A stretch of 61,158 bases of DNA, taken from positions 82,225 to 143,382 of the forward strand of contig QKYT01000176.1 of the NCBI GenBank assembly GCA_003550305.1, read 5' to 3'. The notes beneath the pieces are model-generated. The model had not been told where the DNA came from. It worked only from the letters and a program-made list of their open reading frames with translations, and did not search any database. Shown one piece after another: positions 25,641 through 36,643 of the stretch. Both the position numbers and the translations under genes were made by a program. Positions within the stretch are counted from its first letter, which is position 1. Each line of letters opens with the position of its first letter. Source of the stretch: Glomus cerebriforme. Taxonomy: Eukaryota; Glomeromycota; Glomeromycetes; Glomerales; Glomeraceae.

Positions 25641-28600
25641 TCGCTTTTATAGTTAATTACTTTTCAATTTTTTTTTTTCGAAAGTCTAAATAGCATGTTT
25701 CCGTCAGTTTTTAAGAGAAATATTTTACTGTTCCTATAAGAGTGTAGTTTTCTGAGTCAGGAACGTTAAAAAAAATTTCAGTGATCGACAAATCTGTGAT
25801 ACGCTAAAGTTGGACATATATCACTTGATTTTTCATGTGATTGAACTTTCATGCCGATATAAATAAAGATAGGACACGAGTTGAAATTTTAACGCTTTTA
25901 TTCTGTCCTGAGCTTGGCCAGCATAATTTAAAATAAGTAGTTGCAACTTGCAATAGCAAATATATCGTTTTTGATTGAGACGACCTATTTGTCACAACAA
26001 TGCATAAATAATATACAGTACGAGTGTCAATTAAAGTGTGTACTTATGATTTTTTATTAATATCAAGTATAAAAAGATTCTAATAATGTAGATAACTATA
26101 AATAGAAGGACAATTGTCCTAATAATTCAAATATATAAAATATATCTGAAAACTGGGAAAGACTAAAGTATGTATTTGAAGGGGATGAAAATTTTCTATT
26201 AAAATTTTATTAATTTATTATAAGTTCATTAATTTAAACATTGCCATTTAAGCTTGATAACCTTGAACTATCAATTAATTAGTAATTATCATATTCAAAT
26301 GCAGTATTGTTGCTTTATCTTAATTATTTCATTGTAAATTCTTTAGTTACAAGTTCTCTGAAGCTAGTTTATGGAAATTTTACTCCGAATTAATCGTGCT
26401 ACACATTTATTTATTGGTCTTCATATGAAAATAAATTATCTGGTGCTCATGTTCTAATGAGTAACATAATTGGTGGACTAGTAAACTTCTAAAAAAGAAA
26501 TTAGAAGTACTGTGTGTGCTAAGTCTTCTAACAATACACCTTTAGCCGCAGATGATGCTAGATAATACCGATTTTCAAGGTATGTAAGGCCGATAATTTG
26601 TTTACCATGACCCTCACATATTTTTGAAAAAAAATTGAATTCAAGTGGACATGTTTAATGACTACCTAAACAAATTTATAAATTTGGCCTAAATGAAAGT
26701 TTTTTTTTAAAGAAATATACTTATTATAACCATAAGAATTATTATTTTAAAGGCACACGTTATATCTGTGTTTATTAAGGGTTTTAACAAGAAGAGTTTT
26801 CATTTAATACGATCCTTGGTGAATTTTCCAATTGTGGTGGTGGATGGATCCATAGTATCTCTTTTTAGCTTTCATAAGTCACGGTTCTGGAATCAGCATC
26901 GTTCATCCTGTGAGGTGCTATTCAAAGCATTAGATTAAATAGCTTACCATATTTAAATATAATTTGAGCATCTGAGGAAAAAACAATTACAACATGATTG
27001 TGCGCTGTATTATTTGAAAAGCTTAGCGAGGAATGGTGGGTAAAAATAATAAGAAATGCAAGTATGTATTAATTAATTTAACTTTACTTTTAACTAGAGA
27101 ATAATTGATGCTGAGTTAACTGGGGACTCTCTTCTCGTGATGGTAATAAAGATTCTGAATTTAATTGATATTCACAAAAAAAAAACAATCGTATATATAC
27201 ATATAATAATTATTTGATTTTTTTTCAAATATTCATTTCGACATTATGCAGAGACACGTGAAAATGTAATATATTTTTTAACGAGTGGATTAGATGGAAA
27301 ATTGGTTAGAAATCTTGAGTCAATTAGAAACTTGTAATATAGAAAAGATATTATTTTAGTAAATATATTTGGATTTGTGATCTTATTATATCATAATATT
27401 TGCTTTAAATGCGGAATATTTAAGATTTCGCTTGGTTAAGTTTGTTCTTAGGTTGTATTATTTTTAATTTTTATTTGTAATAAAACTTACAAGAGAAATA
27501 TTGTCCGAATTATTTTATTTTATCTTATTTTTTTTTGGTTTGCAGAGAAATATGATTATTGACTACTTAATACATCATTTGAAAATTGCGCCGAAGTTAT
27601 CATGATCGATTTTTGTAAAACAAGTTCATTTTTATTATTGTAGGTCGTCCTAATATTTCAAAGTACAATTATTTATGGGACGAGAACCAATCGTATTGAC
27701 ATGATTAGAGCAATTCTTACTTATAATGAACTAGAATTTTAATAATTTAAGTTGCAAAAAAATTATCTTCTAATCATATTGTAATAATTTGAAGACTAAG
27801 ACAATTATTATTGTTATTTATGATTTATTTCTTTAATGGAGTTATAAACTTTATCACGAAATTCTTTACTTAAACGCATTTGTGTAAAACAAATTCGTTC
27901 TAAAATGTAAAGAAAATTGAATTGTCCTATACGTTATAACTACCAATGCAACCAAGGAATCTCACTTTATTTCGAAATAAGTTTATTTCTAAATTAGCAG
28001 GTAGAAGCAATATTTGGTTTCATGCTAAAAGTACTTTCGCAACAATTTTAATTAAAATAATTAAAATTTGATCCATTTGACTCTTTCAACATTAAACCAT
28101 ATAATATTTTTGAAAATCCAAGAATCATTTCCAAAACTTTTTTGATAAAATATAAAAATAACCAACCATACGCGCACGAAATATTTTTAAGCATTAATCC
28201 ATTCGATCAGAGTATATTTGAAACTGGCTTTCAAAAAATTTATGTTATAACATCAAATGATAAAAAAAAAAAAATAATAATAAGAAAAAAGCCTGCCTAA
28301 ATATAATCTTGTATCCTTGTATCCATATTAATATAAATAATGTTATTATTAGCCAAATCAGAAATGTTTGAAAAGTTGACAGACGCGTTATTTTAAATTT
28401 GTCAAACGACAATTCCATGCGAAAAATTAATTTTATCACTTTGAGAGTTACGTGTTTTAACATTTAAATTTTGCATAATTTCTTTTTTTTTTTTAAAATA
28501 TGTTAAAATAATAATTATAATATAAAGAATATTTTGAATAGAAAATCTATTATCATGTTGAATTTAAACATCAATCAGTATCAATCTTTACAATTTGAAA

Positions 28601-28671
28601 TACTTTACATTCTTCTGTAATAATTCATTTTCAATTGTTTTTTCATAAGAATTTTTTCTGCGTGGGCGGGG
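25641..28671. other. intergenic region
   Basis: No convincing gene. The minus-strand stretch 26820-26940 has somewhat coding-like composition (a short frame beginning MDPSTTTIG) but no splice-supported continuation. An ACACGTGA E-box core is near 27255. A/T homopolymers are common. Confidence 0.4.
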
Positions 28672-28974
28672 GCATAGCATGGGGGTACCAGGTTCCCCCT
28701 ATCCCAACCCAATCCTATCCCTATCGTCCTATCTCTGGGTATGAAGTGTTGTTTTGATGGGTAGATATCCTGGATGCATCAGTTATTACCTGGGGTTTCT
28801 AACAAGTTATCCTGAATATCTGGGGTAACTTGTCAAAAATTCCGAGTAATCAATGACCCAGGATAACTGTCCAGGATATTTGATCGGAACAACGCTTCAT
28901 ACCTACTCCTATCCTCATTCCTGACCCTATCCCACGGTAGAGCTAGTTGGTTGTGGAACGGCTTGGTGCTATGC
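28672..28974. repeat. GC-richer foldback element of about 300 bp
   Basis: GCATAGCA (28672-28679) is inverted at 28967-28974. Inside, GGGTATGAAGTGTTGTT (28737-28753) is inverted with AACAACGCTTCATACC (about 28887-28902), ATATCCTGG with CCAGGATAT (about 28766-28774 and 28871-28880), and CAAGTTA with TAACTTG (about 28803-28831). Together the arms make one long imperfect hairpin. The element is visibly more GC-rich than its surroundings. No target-site duplication or coding capacity is evident; it is probably a MITE or foldback transposon. Confidence 0.6.
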
Positions 28975-29376
28975 GAATGGGAGGAGCATAGTACATTTTT
29001 AATGAGTCCATTATTGGTAGGGCCGTAGCAATTACTATGTAGTATCGTCATAATATCTTGATTGTATTGTCGATATTAGTCCAGCATCTTAACGTAAATC
29101 GTTTGAAATGATCTAAAATTGAATTCTTATTTTTTATTCACAGGAAACCTGAAATAAATTTAATCAAATATTCTGATTTAACTAGGTAACTTATTTTATT
29201 TTTTTTTTGTTTTGAGGATTTAACGTAATGATCGTATAGAAATTGTGATCTATAATTAGTAATTCGCAAAGGCTTTAATTAATTAAATCCTTCAAATTTT
29301 TATTGAGCGAAGATATTAATTATTATTCATCTTAAAAATTAATAATTTAAATAATTAAATATAAATTTTCTTTTCA

Positions 29377-29492
29377 GTTACGGCCATACACAGTGAAAAG
29401 CACCGGAACCCGTCCGATCTCCGAAGTTAAGCCACTGATGGCCCAGTCAGTACTACGGTTGGGGACAACGTGGGAATACTGGGTGCTGTAAC
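29377..29492 (+). rRNA. 5S ribosomal RNA
   Basis: The sequence has the eukaryotic 5S signatures: GTTACGGCCATAC at the 5' end, AGCACCGGAACCCGTCCGAT, the internal A-box region CCGAAGTTAAGC, and GTTGGGGACAACGTGGGAAT with the C-box region. The 5' GUUACGGC pairs with the 3' GCUGUAAC in a full 8-bp helix I. Length is about 116 nt, slightly under the usual 118-120. A run of 11 T residues (29493-29503) directly after the gene is the RNA polymerase III terminator. It is a single dispersed copy, not part of an rDNA unit or a 5S array in this window. Confidence 0.95.
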
Positions 29493-29503
29493 TTTTTTTT
29501 TTT
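29493..29503 (+). terminator. RNA polymerase III T-run terminator of the 5S gene
   Basis: Eleven consecutive T residues follow the last paired base of helix I, as required for Pol III termination. Confidence 0.85.
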
Positions 29504-30217
29504 AAAAAAAAAACGTTACAATATACAGTATATTAAAGCTGAAAATTTTTTTAAAAAAAAAAATTGAAGGAAAAGACAAATCCATTCGATTTGGTACGAC
29601 GGTAAAATATGGTGAGTTGAGGAAAAAACCGGAATTGTTACAAATATGTTTAATAATTTTTATTATAAAAATTCAATGTTGACTTTAGTTTTTTTAGTAC
29701 TGAACATATGCCAAATAATAATGATTTTATACATAATCGGTTTTTTATTAGTAGACCATCAAAATAAAAATTATACGAAATATTTTGTATCGCGTCAGCA
29801 TAAATTTAAAATCCAATTTTTAATGAAATATTTTATAATCCTCTATTAAAAATTTATTATTAAGAAATTATTAAAAGTTTTTTACAATCTTCCAATAATT
29901 TCTTTAATCCAGGAAACAAATCAAATTTATATAATTCGTCATTGAATACCGGCAATTTCCGCTAGAGCCTCGTTCAAATTTATGGTTAAATACATTTGGA
30001 AAAAATTATAAATCAAGTAAATTTGCTTTTTAATATAATAATATAACTTGATATGGGCTTTGTAAATATGGAAAACAGTAATAGCAATTAACCATATATA
30101 GTATGTATGATATACTGTACATAACCGCATAAGTTTGCTCATTATACATCGTGAATTTTTTTTAAAATGGTTTATATATTTTATCGAACAATGACAAGGA
30201 CCCTATTGCAGAATTGT

Positions 30218-30502
30218 CCAGGTACAATGTAGAGCAAAATGCTTCGTACAAGTACAGTACTCATAAATTGTACGATGTACTTAGTACAATTTAGTACAAT
30301 TGCATTTCGATAAGGTACGAGTAGTAGTATACTTCGTATAATTTTTGTACAGTTTAAGTAAAAAAAAATTTATATTTTTATATTTTTTATATAATTTCTT
30401 TCTTTTTTTATTATAATATAAAATAAATTTCTATAAAAGTATTGATCAATAAGTTTAATATCCTAGTCTCAGTACAGTACGTACTGTACTAAATTGTGCT
30501 GG
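30218..30502. mobile_element. GTAC-rich insertion in copy A of the duplication
   Basis: Relative to copy B (CCCTATTGTAGAG directly followed by AACTTAATTTGG near 31892-31925), copy A has about 285 extra bases. Their ends are CCAGGTACAAT (30218) and ATTGTGCTGG (30493-30502), an imperfect inverted repeat. The interior is full of GTACAAGTACAGTAC, TAGTACAATT and CAGTACGTACTGTAC units. No open frame. Related vocabulary occurs at 10800-10914. Confidence 0.6.
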
Positions 30503-31009
30503 TTTCCAGCTATTAATAACCTTAATTTGGATTATTTTACTGCGGTTAATAGTATTTCGATAATCAAACATCACGTATCTAATTAATTCACAAATTGATT
30601 AACGATATCTGTATCATCACAAAAGGGTAGATATAAGTTAAGATTATCAGTTATCTTAATGTCTAATAGATAAGAGATAACTGATAAATAAAAACGAAAG
30701 ATTTGATTCATTAAAATCAAATGGTTATTTAATAATTAACGGGGGAAACTTTTATGACGACATTTATCATTTATACCCTAGCCAAATTTGACGTAATGAA
30801 CAAAGAATTATGAGATAATTATTAACTCACAAAAGGCCTCGCAAATTTTATCGGGTAATGAGTTACATATAATGTACAGAATAATATTTGTTAATAGAAT
30901 CGGATCTTTTTTAAAGTAATGAATAAAAATATCAATTATATTTATGATATAACTCAATTTGGTACGAAAGTTCTAAAATCAAAATATATTTAGCATTTCA
31001 TAATTATAT

Positions 31010-31133
31010 ATTATCGTGCTCCGTATATTTAACATAATTGCCAATAAGTTTGTTATTTTGGTTATTGATATTTTAAAATAACCAAAATAACCAACTTATT
31101 GGCAATCATGTTAAATATACGGAGCACGATAAT
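31010..31133. mobile_element. 124-bp near-perfect palindrome (insertion at the copy A/B junction)
   Basis: The left arm 31010-31066 (starting ATTATCGTGCTCCGTATATT) and right arm 31077-31133 are inverted copies with 55 of 57 positions matching, separated by only 10 bases. In the equivalent place at the end of copy B (about 32495-32530) the flanking sequence (GTATTTCACAATA...GTTTATTTAGTTCATTTATAACGAGGAAAGAT) runs through without a palindrome, so this is an insertion. It is a minimal foldback element or processed hairpin; if transcribed it would form one long stem. Confidence 0.85.
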
Positions 31134-32653
31134 TTTGTTTATTAATTATTATGTGGGAAAAGATTGTGAAACTATACGAATTCAATCGCAATGATTATGC
31201 ATGATCGATTTTTATTACTAGTAGACATGAAAATTCACACGTTTTTAGTAAAGCGACAGTCATAAATTTTAAAATTCAAAATAAAATCATAATTATTAAC
31301 GAAATATTTTATAATCTTCTATTGAAAATTTATTATTAAGAAAAATATTAAAATTATCTCCAAATACATGTGAGCTTTCCAATCCTTCAATAATTTCTTC
31401 AATCCAGGAAACAAATCAAATTTTACAAAATTCGTCAATGAATACCAGCAATTTCCGCTAGGGGCCTCGTGCAGATTTATGGTAAATACCATTGGGTGAA
31501 ATAGTGGGTGAATTTTATTATAATAATCTAACTTGATATGGGTTTGTAAATATGGGGAACTGTAATAGCAATTAACCATATATGTACGATATACCTCCTA
31601 TTTATAATTCGGTCAAAAATCAAAAAATGTAAATCAAAAATATAAGACTACGATTTTTTTGCGCGATCTATATTTCAAATGACAATTAAAAACGCACTTC
31701 TACAATAATATCATAATTAGGTATTGTATTTAAGATAAAAACCAATGTATTTTCAAATATCAGGTTATGTCCTACATTCGTACTTTTTTGTTGAATAAAC
31801 TGGTAAGGTATTAGGTCATTATACACGTTATTTCATTAAAAACGACAAAATGGATTATATATTAAAGTTTTCGTATCAAACAATGACGAGGATCCCTATT
31901 GTAGAGTTAAAAACTTAATTTGGATTTTCATTTATGAATTTACTGCGGTTAATGGTATATAGATAATCAAAATAATCAAAAAGATCATTATCTGTTAACG
32001 ATAGTGACTCATAAGGATTTAAGGATTGAGATTATCAGTTATCTTAATTCTAGATTTCTAGATAACTAATAAGAGATGGAATGAAATAATAATTGACGGG
32101 GAAACTTTTTTGACAACAACTTTATACCCAAAAAAATCACTAGAATCTGTTTAATTTGGGAATTTCAAATTTCGATCATTCTATAATTAATAATTTGCAA
32201 AAATAAAATTTGTAAATCAGTCCTCAAAATTTTATTGGGTAGCATATTTACTTGAATCAGAATTTTGGAAACATAATTTATTTTGAAAGAAATGTATTTA
32301 TTATAGAATCTACAAGCAAATTTAATACAGATTTTTTTTTTTAAAAAAAAATAATGGATATAAATACAGTATATAGATATATACAATGAAATAGAACAAA
32401 ATTTTTTAGAAAATGAAGGATTAATTTATGATATAATTCACGTCCATTCGATTTTGTACGACAGTTCTAGTTAGCATTTAGCAATTAGTATTTCACAATA
32501 CTGTTTATTTAGTTCATTTATAACGAGGAAAGATCATCGTTTACTTACCGTTGAGGAAAAATCGGAATATTGTAATTACTTGTATTAAAAAATTCCTTAT
32601 ATCTAAAATTTCATGAAAATAAAATAAATCACATTATAAATATTAATTTTTAC

Positions 32654-32800
32654 AGATATTAATAAAATTTTATACTTCATTTTGCAATCTTTGGCCGTTT
32701 TTTTAGTTGATTTTGTGCTTTTCGTTGAAAGTTCCGATGCGATTAGTGACCAATCATCGTCACCATGTTCGTCTACCAATTCAAAAAGTAACATTTCCTC
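32654..32800 (-). pseudogene. isolated Myb/SANT-like exon
   Basis: A TTTTTATAG acceptor precedes GAG GAA ATG at 32800 on the minus strand and a GTAAAAATT donor follows at 32653. The 49-residue exon reads EEMLLFELVDEHGDDDWSLI, then ASEL ... KTAKDCKMKYK. The spacing of acidic start, DDDWSLIA and KDCKMKY matches the first and third helices of a Myb/SANT DNA-binding repeat, but with an inserted Ser/Thr/Lys-rich stretch (STKSTKSTKKT). I cannot find neighbouring exons on either side, so it is probably a relic or an exon of a gene I cannot assemble. Confidence 0.35.
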
Positions 32801-34440
32801 CTATAAAAATTGAGATATTACAATAAATTAAAAGTCTAAAGAAGAAGATTTATAAAACAAGACATATACATATATGAGCCACGAATTTTGTTTGTTATTG
32901 TTCATTATGGGTTTATATTAATAAAAAATATAATTTAAAAGTAACTTTGAGATTTTTTATTTTATTTTTTTTTTTTTTGAAAAATTGGCATCGCATGGTT
33001 TTTAAATCATGTTTTATTATAAAATAATCTCTTTTGTATCACAAAAAAAAGAGAGTGAGAGAAAAAATTATAATATTATAATTACAGGTTCATCTCAAAA
33101 TAAGGAAATTCAATAAATGGTTCATTAAGGTTGAGTTGATAATCTTTCCCACGAAATTATTTTTCGATGGATGATTACATAAGAACATATAATCATGATT
33201 TTGTGGGAAAATTTTCAAAGATTTTCAAATTAAGGAAAAACATTTTAAAATTTTTTTTCGCCGTGAGCAATATGTTGATTGGTATAAGATAAGATTAAAT
33301 AGAATTGTTTGATGTTTTGTCTGCTATATGTTTGGGTCACAAAACCTTAATTTTTGAATATCATGAATTCTAAACAATACAAAAATTTGTATGGATTATA
33401 TACATGAGGTTATTAAAAATGTCTATCTCCAGATTGTATGTCAAATATTATTATCGCCGAATTTCTTTGTTTTCATTAGATGATTATGAATATTAGAGGG
33501 TTACAGTACTAGACCATAAAAATTCACCCAATAAATTTAGATATTTGCGTTACAAACAAATGTTGATCGTCCAAATTAATAATTCTAATCGAAAAAAAAA
33601 TAGAAGGGTTAACATAATTATCAATTTGGTAAAAATACCACATATCAACATTTATTGTAAATGATTTGTAACACCAAAGAAATAAAGCAATCTTCATCGA
33701 GAGTGAAAACAAATAATTATCTATTTCGCAAAATACGAATAAGTTTTTATTCTGTTTTATAAACAATAATATATAACAGATGCGTAAGATCTATGAGAAA
33801 AAGTCACCAAAATATCCAGATAAGATCGAATTATTCCAAAATGTATCAAAATGTGAAATGTATTGCTATAGAGCAAAGATTTGATTCATAGTATGCCACT
33901 ATCACTTTCAAATTAGTAAAGTATGGTATACAGTATTTCTGCTTTGTTGTTCGCCAATTTACGATATAATTTATTGATATTTATAGAATTATTACACGAT
34001 CATGCGGAATTTAATGTACCAATATTTTTTATTTATATTGGCACACGCACTAATCCCTAAATATTACTTGTTATTGAACGGAGCTATATCGGTCTTCGGA
34101 ACGCCGTTTACAAATAATAATTATAATATGCAACACGTAAAAAATATACTTTACTTGGCTGGCACATTTAGCCCATGATTAAAATAAATAACTAATAAAT
34201 CTAAATTAAGTAGTACATTACATAATCAATAATAAAAATACATAATGAGTTCTCATGACACATTCTTTGTAAATTTTACAAAAGGTAAAAAATATATATA
34301 TATATATATACCTACAATTTTTTTAAAAAAAATTTTTTCTCTCTAAATTTAAAAAACTATATTCACTGAATTTTCCCTTTAAACTCTTTTCTCTCTATAA
34401 TTTTATTTTTCTCTCTATAACCTCTTAAAAATAAACTACC
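32801..34440. other. intergenic region
   Basis: No gene seen. Low-complexity T runs near 32960, a TA dinucleotide run at about 34292-34311 and a CTCTCT-rich stretch at about 34335-34430 leading into the tandem repeat. Confidence 0.4.
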
Positions 34441-34680
34441 CCTTTAAACTCCTTCTTTCTCTTTCCTTATACTGTATATAGAGGTTTATCTCGTATCAGG
34501 CAAGGAAGGTCCAGTCAGATAGTCGAGTATCTCCTATCTGGCTGGTTTAGTTTCTTTTTAAATTCCTTTAAACTTCCTCTTCTCTTCCTTATACTGTATA
34601 TGAGGTCTTCTTCGTATCAGGCAAGGAAAGACCGGTCAGATAGTCGAATATCTCCTATCTGCTGGTTTGGTTTAGATTAG
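34440..34680. repeat. 122-bp tandem repeat, two copies, each with a hairpin
   Basis: Two units (34462-34550 core and 34584-34674 core, period 122) share CTTCCTTATACTGTATAT, GAGGT, TCGTATCAGGCAAGGAA and GTCAGATAGTCGA(G/A)TATCTCC. In each unit CCAGTCAGATAG (or CCGGTCAGATAG) pairs with CTATCTGGCTGG (or CTATCTGCTGG) across a short loop, a conserved stem-loop of about 11 bp. The units begin after a pyrimidine-rich stretch (CCTTTAAACTCC). This resembles the end of an LTR or a structured repeat; I see no retrotransposon coding sequence nearby. Confidence 0.65.
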
Positions 34681-36643
34681 AATTCCCTTTTTCATTTCCT
34701 TGTATTTATTCTTATGAAACAATATTAAAGACTTAATTGATCAGTGATGGAGAGAGCAAAAAATATAAAAGAAAAAAAAGAAGATATACTACTTCAAGAT
34801 AAAATAAGAAATACGCAACAACTTTAAGAAAGAAGTATTCAAGATTATTAACCCATTTCAGCATGTTGAAACTGAAAAATCAATACCTTAAAATCAGGAT
34901 AAAAAAATAATACAAAGAAATAAAAGAAGATGAGCTCAAGATAACAGAGAAGACGCAGAAAGAGAAAGAAGAAATGAAAGAAAATGAAAGAAAAAGAAGA
35001 TAACAAGTTAAAAGAAATATTAAGAAAAGAGAAAAATATTTGCTATCTAGTGAATGATTAAAAGGACAACAAGAAGTATAATCAATTGTTGGACTTTAAA
35101 AGAATAATAAAAGAAATGGGTAACAGATAAAGAAGAAATCAACAAACATTTCCAAAAGAAGACAAAGTCAAAGAAGGAACAAGATTGAAAGAACAATTTG
35201 AAGAAAAAATACATATAAACAAATAAAGAAAAGTATAAAATAATAAAAGATGTAATAAGGTAGCAGAAATAGAAAAGGAATAATGATATAAAAAACAAAA
35301 TAATAGTAGAAATAAAATAGAAAGGATAATGAAGAAATACAAGAAACAATACAACAAAATGGTACAAATGGAGTAGTAATATTAGATTTTTTTTTATTTT
35401 TTTTTTATTAAATGTATTAAAGAATATTTTATTTAATAAATATAAAAATAATTTTTTAAATTTTGTGAATCGTTTCGGCCGGATAATCTAATTGATAACT
35501 CGTATTATTCTAAAAAAAGATTAACATGTTTATAATTGTATATAGTCAATTATTAAAATTTCTACCCCTTGAAGAAGAATAATATAATCTTTGGTAATTG
35601 GGTTTTTATAAAATTATTATAAAAAAAAAAAGATATTATTTTAAATCTTTCCAATCAAAAATTCATTTTTTTTTTGTTTTAACAGCATTACTTTATTTAA
35701 TTAATTATACGAGTACATACAGTAAAAGAAACCGAAATAAAAATAAATTGAAATAAAATAATATGGATCTCGTGATTATCTAGTTTATCCTAAAAGAAGA
35801 GCTAAAGTAGTAAAACTAAATTTAAAAATCCTGTTATTATAATCACATGCCCAGCGTACTCAGATAGCCTACCCCTTGTAAACCTTGTAAAAAGTTGCAA
35901 ACCAGCCGCACTTAACTCCCAGAACATCAGAGGGCCCTGAATATTGTGAGCCATTAGTTTGAGCCAGGATGATCCGGTGGTAAGAATCGAAGTCAACCAC
36001 AAAGTTGGATCATAACTTGACGGAGATGGGGTCCGTACTTGAGGCTTAAGACGACATGCAAGGGATTGGGGATCAATCAAAAATTCACTAGTGTAATACC
36101 GATGATAAGCACCCTTTTGCACATAATGCCGGTCAAGCTCGTGCTAATTTTCGGGACTATATATGCTTTTTTTACCGTGCAAATAAACTACAATTGCATA
36201 ATTATTATTGATATTTTTGACATTATTTCTAAAAATAATGTGAAATATTATAATAAAGAAAAAAAAACATCATGCAAATATTTAAAGTAAATTATACCTT
36301 CTTTCTTGAACTTGTTTGTGGCATTTTATTTGAATATAAGTACACGAAAAACCAGAAAACAGTTTATAAGCATGATCAGCATTATTTATTTGATAAACCG
36401 AGAATTTCAAAATTTTCATACCAATGATTTTTACTATGCTGCTAGCCTAGTAGCCTTGTCCTATGTGCCTGATAGTAGACACAGTAACTGTTTTATTTGC
36501 TCTTTATCTTTACTATAGCAATACGCTGAAATATTCAAATAAAATTGGTTTAAACTTTGTTTTTTATAAATTAAAATAATAATAAAATAAAAAAAACAAT
36601 CATCAAAATTGTAAGTAGTAATATATTATCCTTATTACGTATT
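34681..36643. other. intergenic: purine-rich strand, then a GC-rich island
   Basis: From about 34740 to 35370 the plus strand is strongly purine-rich (AAGAAGAAATGAAAGAAAAT type), possibly the wreck of a Lys/Glu-rich coiled-coil frame, but stops are frequent. From about 35830 to 36130 the GC content rises sharply (CCCAGCGTACTCAGATAGCC, GGATGATCCGGTGGTAAG) without a convincing frame on either strand; it is probably a repeat or a decayed insertion of foreign composition. Confidence 0.4.

Larger units (their letters stand above)
29560..32600. repeat. direct segmental duplication (two copies plus start of a third)
   Basis: Copy A (about 29560-30975) and copy B (about 31140-32500) share ordered blocks: TTTTTATTA..TAGTAGAC, AAATTTATTATTAAGAAA, ATCCAGGAAACAAATCAAAT, CAATTTCCGCTAG, TAGCAATTAACCATATAT, CAATGACAAGGA/CAATGACGAGGA, TTACTGCGGTTAAT, GATTATCAGTTATCTTAAT and ATTCGATTTGGTACGAC-type ends. 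The beginning of a third copy (GTTGAGGAAAAATCGGAAT) follows at about 32450-32590. Both copies hold a short minus-strand coding-like piece (KFDLFPGLKKLL, around 29930-29880 and 31430-31370) that is frameshifted. Copy A carries a 285-bp insertion (30218-30502), and a palindrome (31010-31133) sits at the junction with copy B. Confidence 0.7.

Noticed and set aside
24659..25656. Separate small ORFs at the mitochondrial carrier locus, including an 80-residue plus-strand frame
   Set aside because: They are single exons or antisense shadows; splicing joins the minus-strand exons into one SLC25 protein.
29881..31580. Two related minus-strand ORFs of 67 and 86 residues
   Set aside because: They arise from the duplicated segments; the shared peptide is in different frames in the two copies, so neither is a functional gene as it stands.
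35047..35367. 106-residue hydrophobic minus-strand frame
   Set aside because: It is the complement of the purine-rich tract; Phe/Leu/Ser codons follow from the TTC/TTT/CTT composition.
35802..36122. 106-residue minus-strand frame in the GC-rich island
   Set aside because: No domain, no splice support and no typical start; the open frame follows from the higher GC content.
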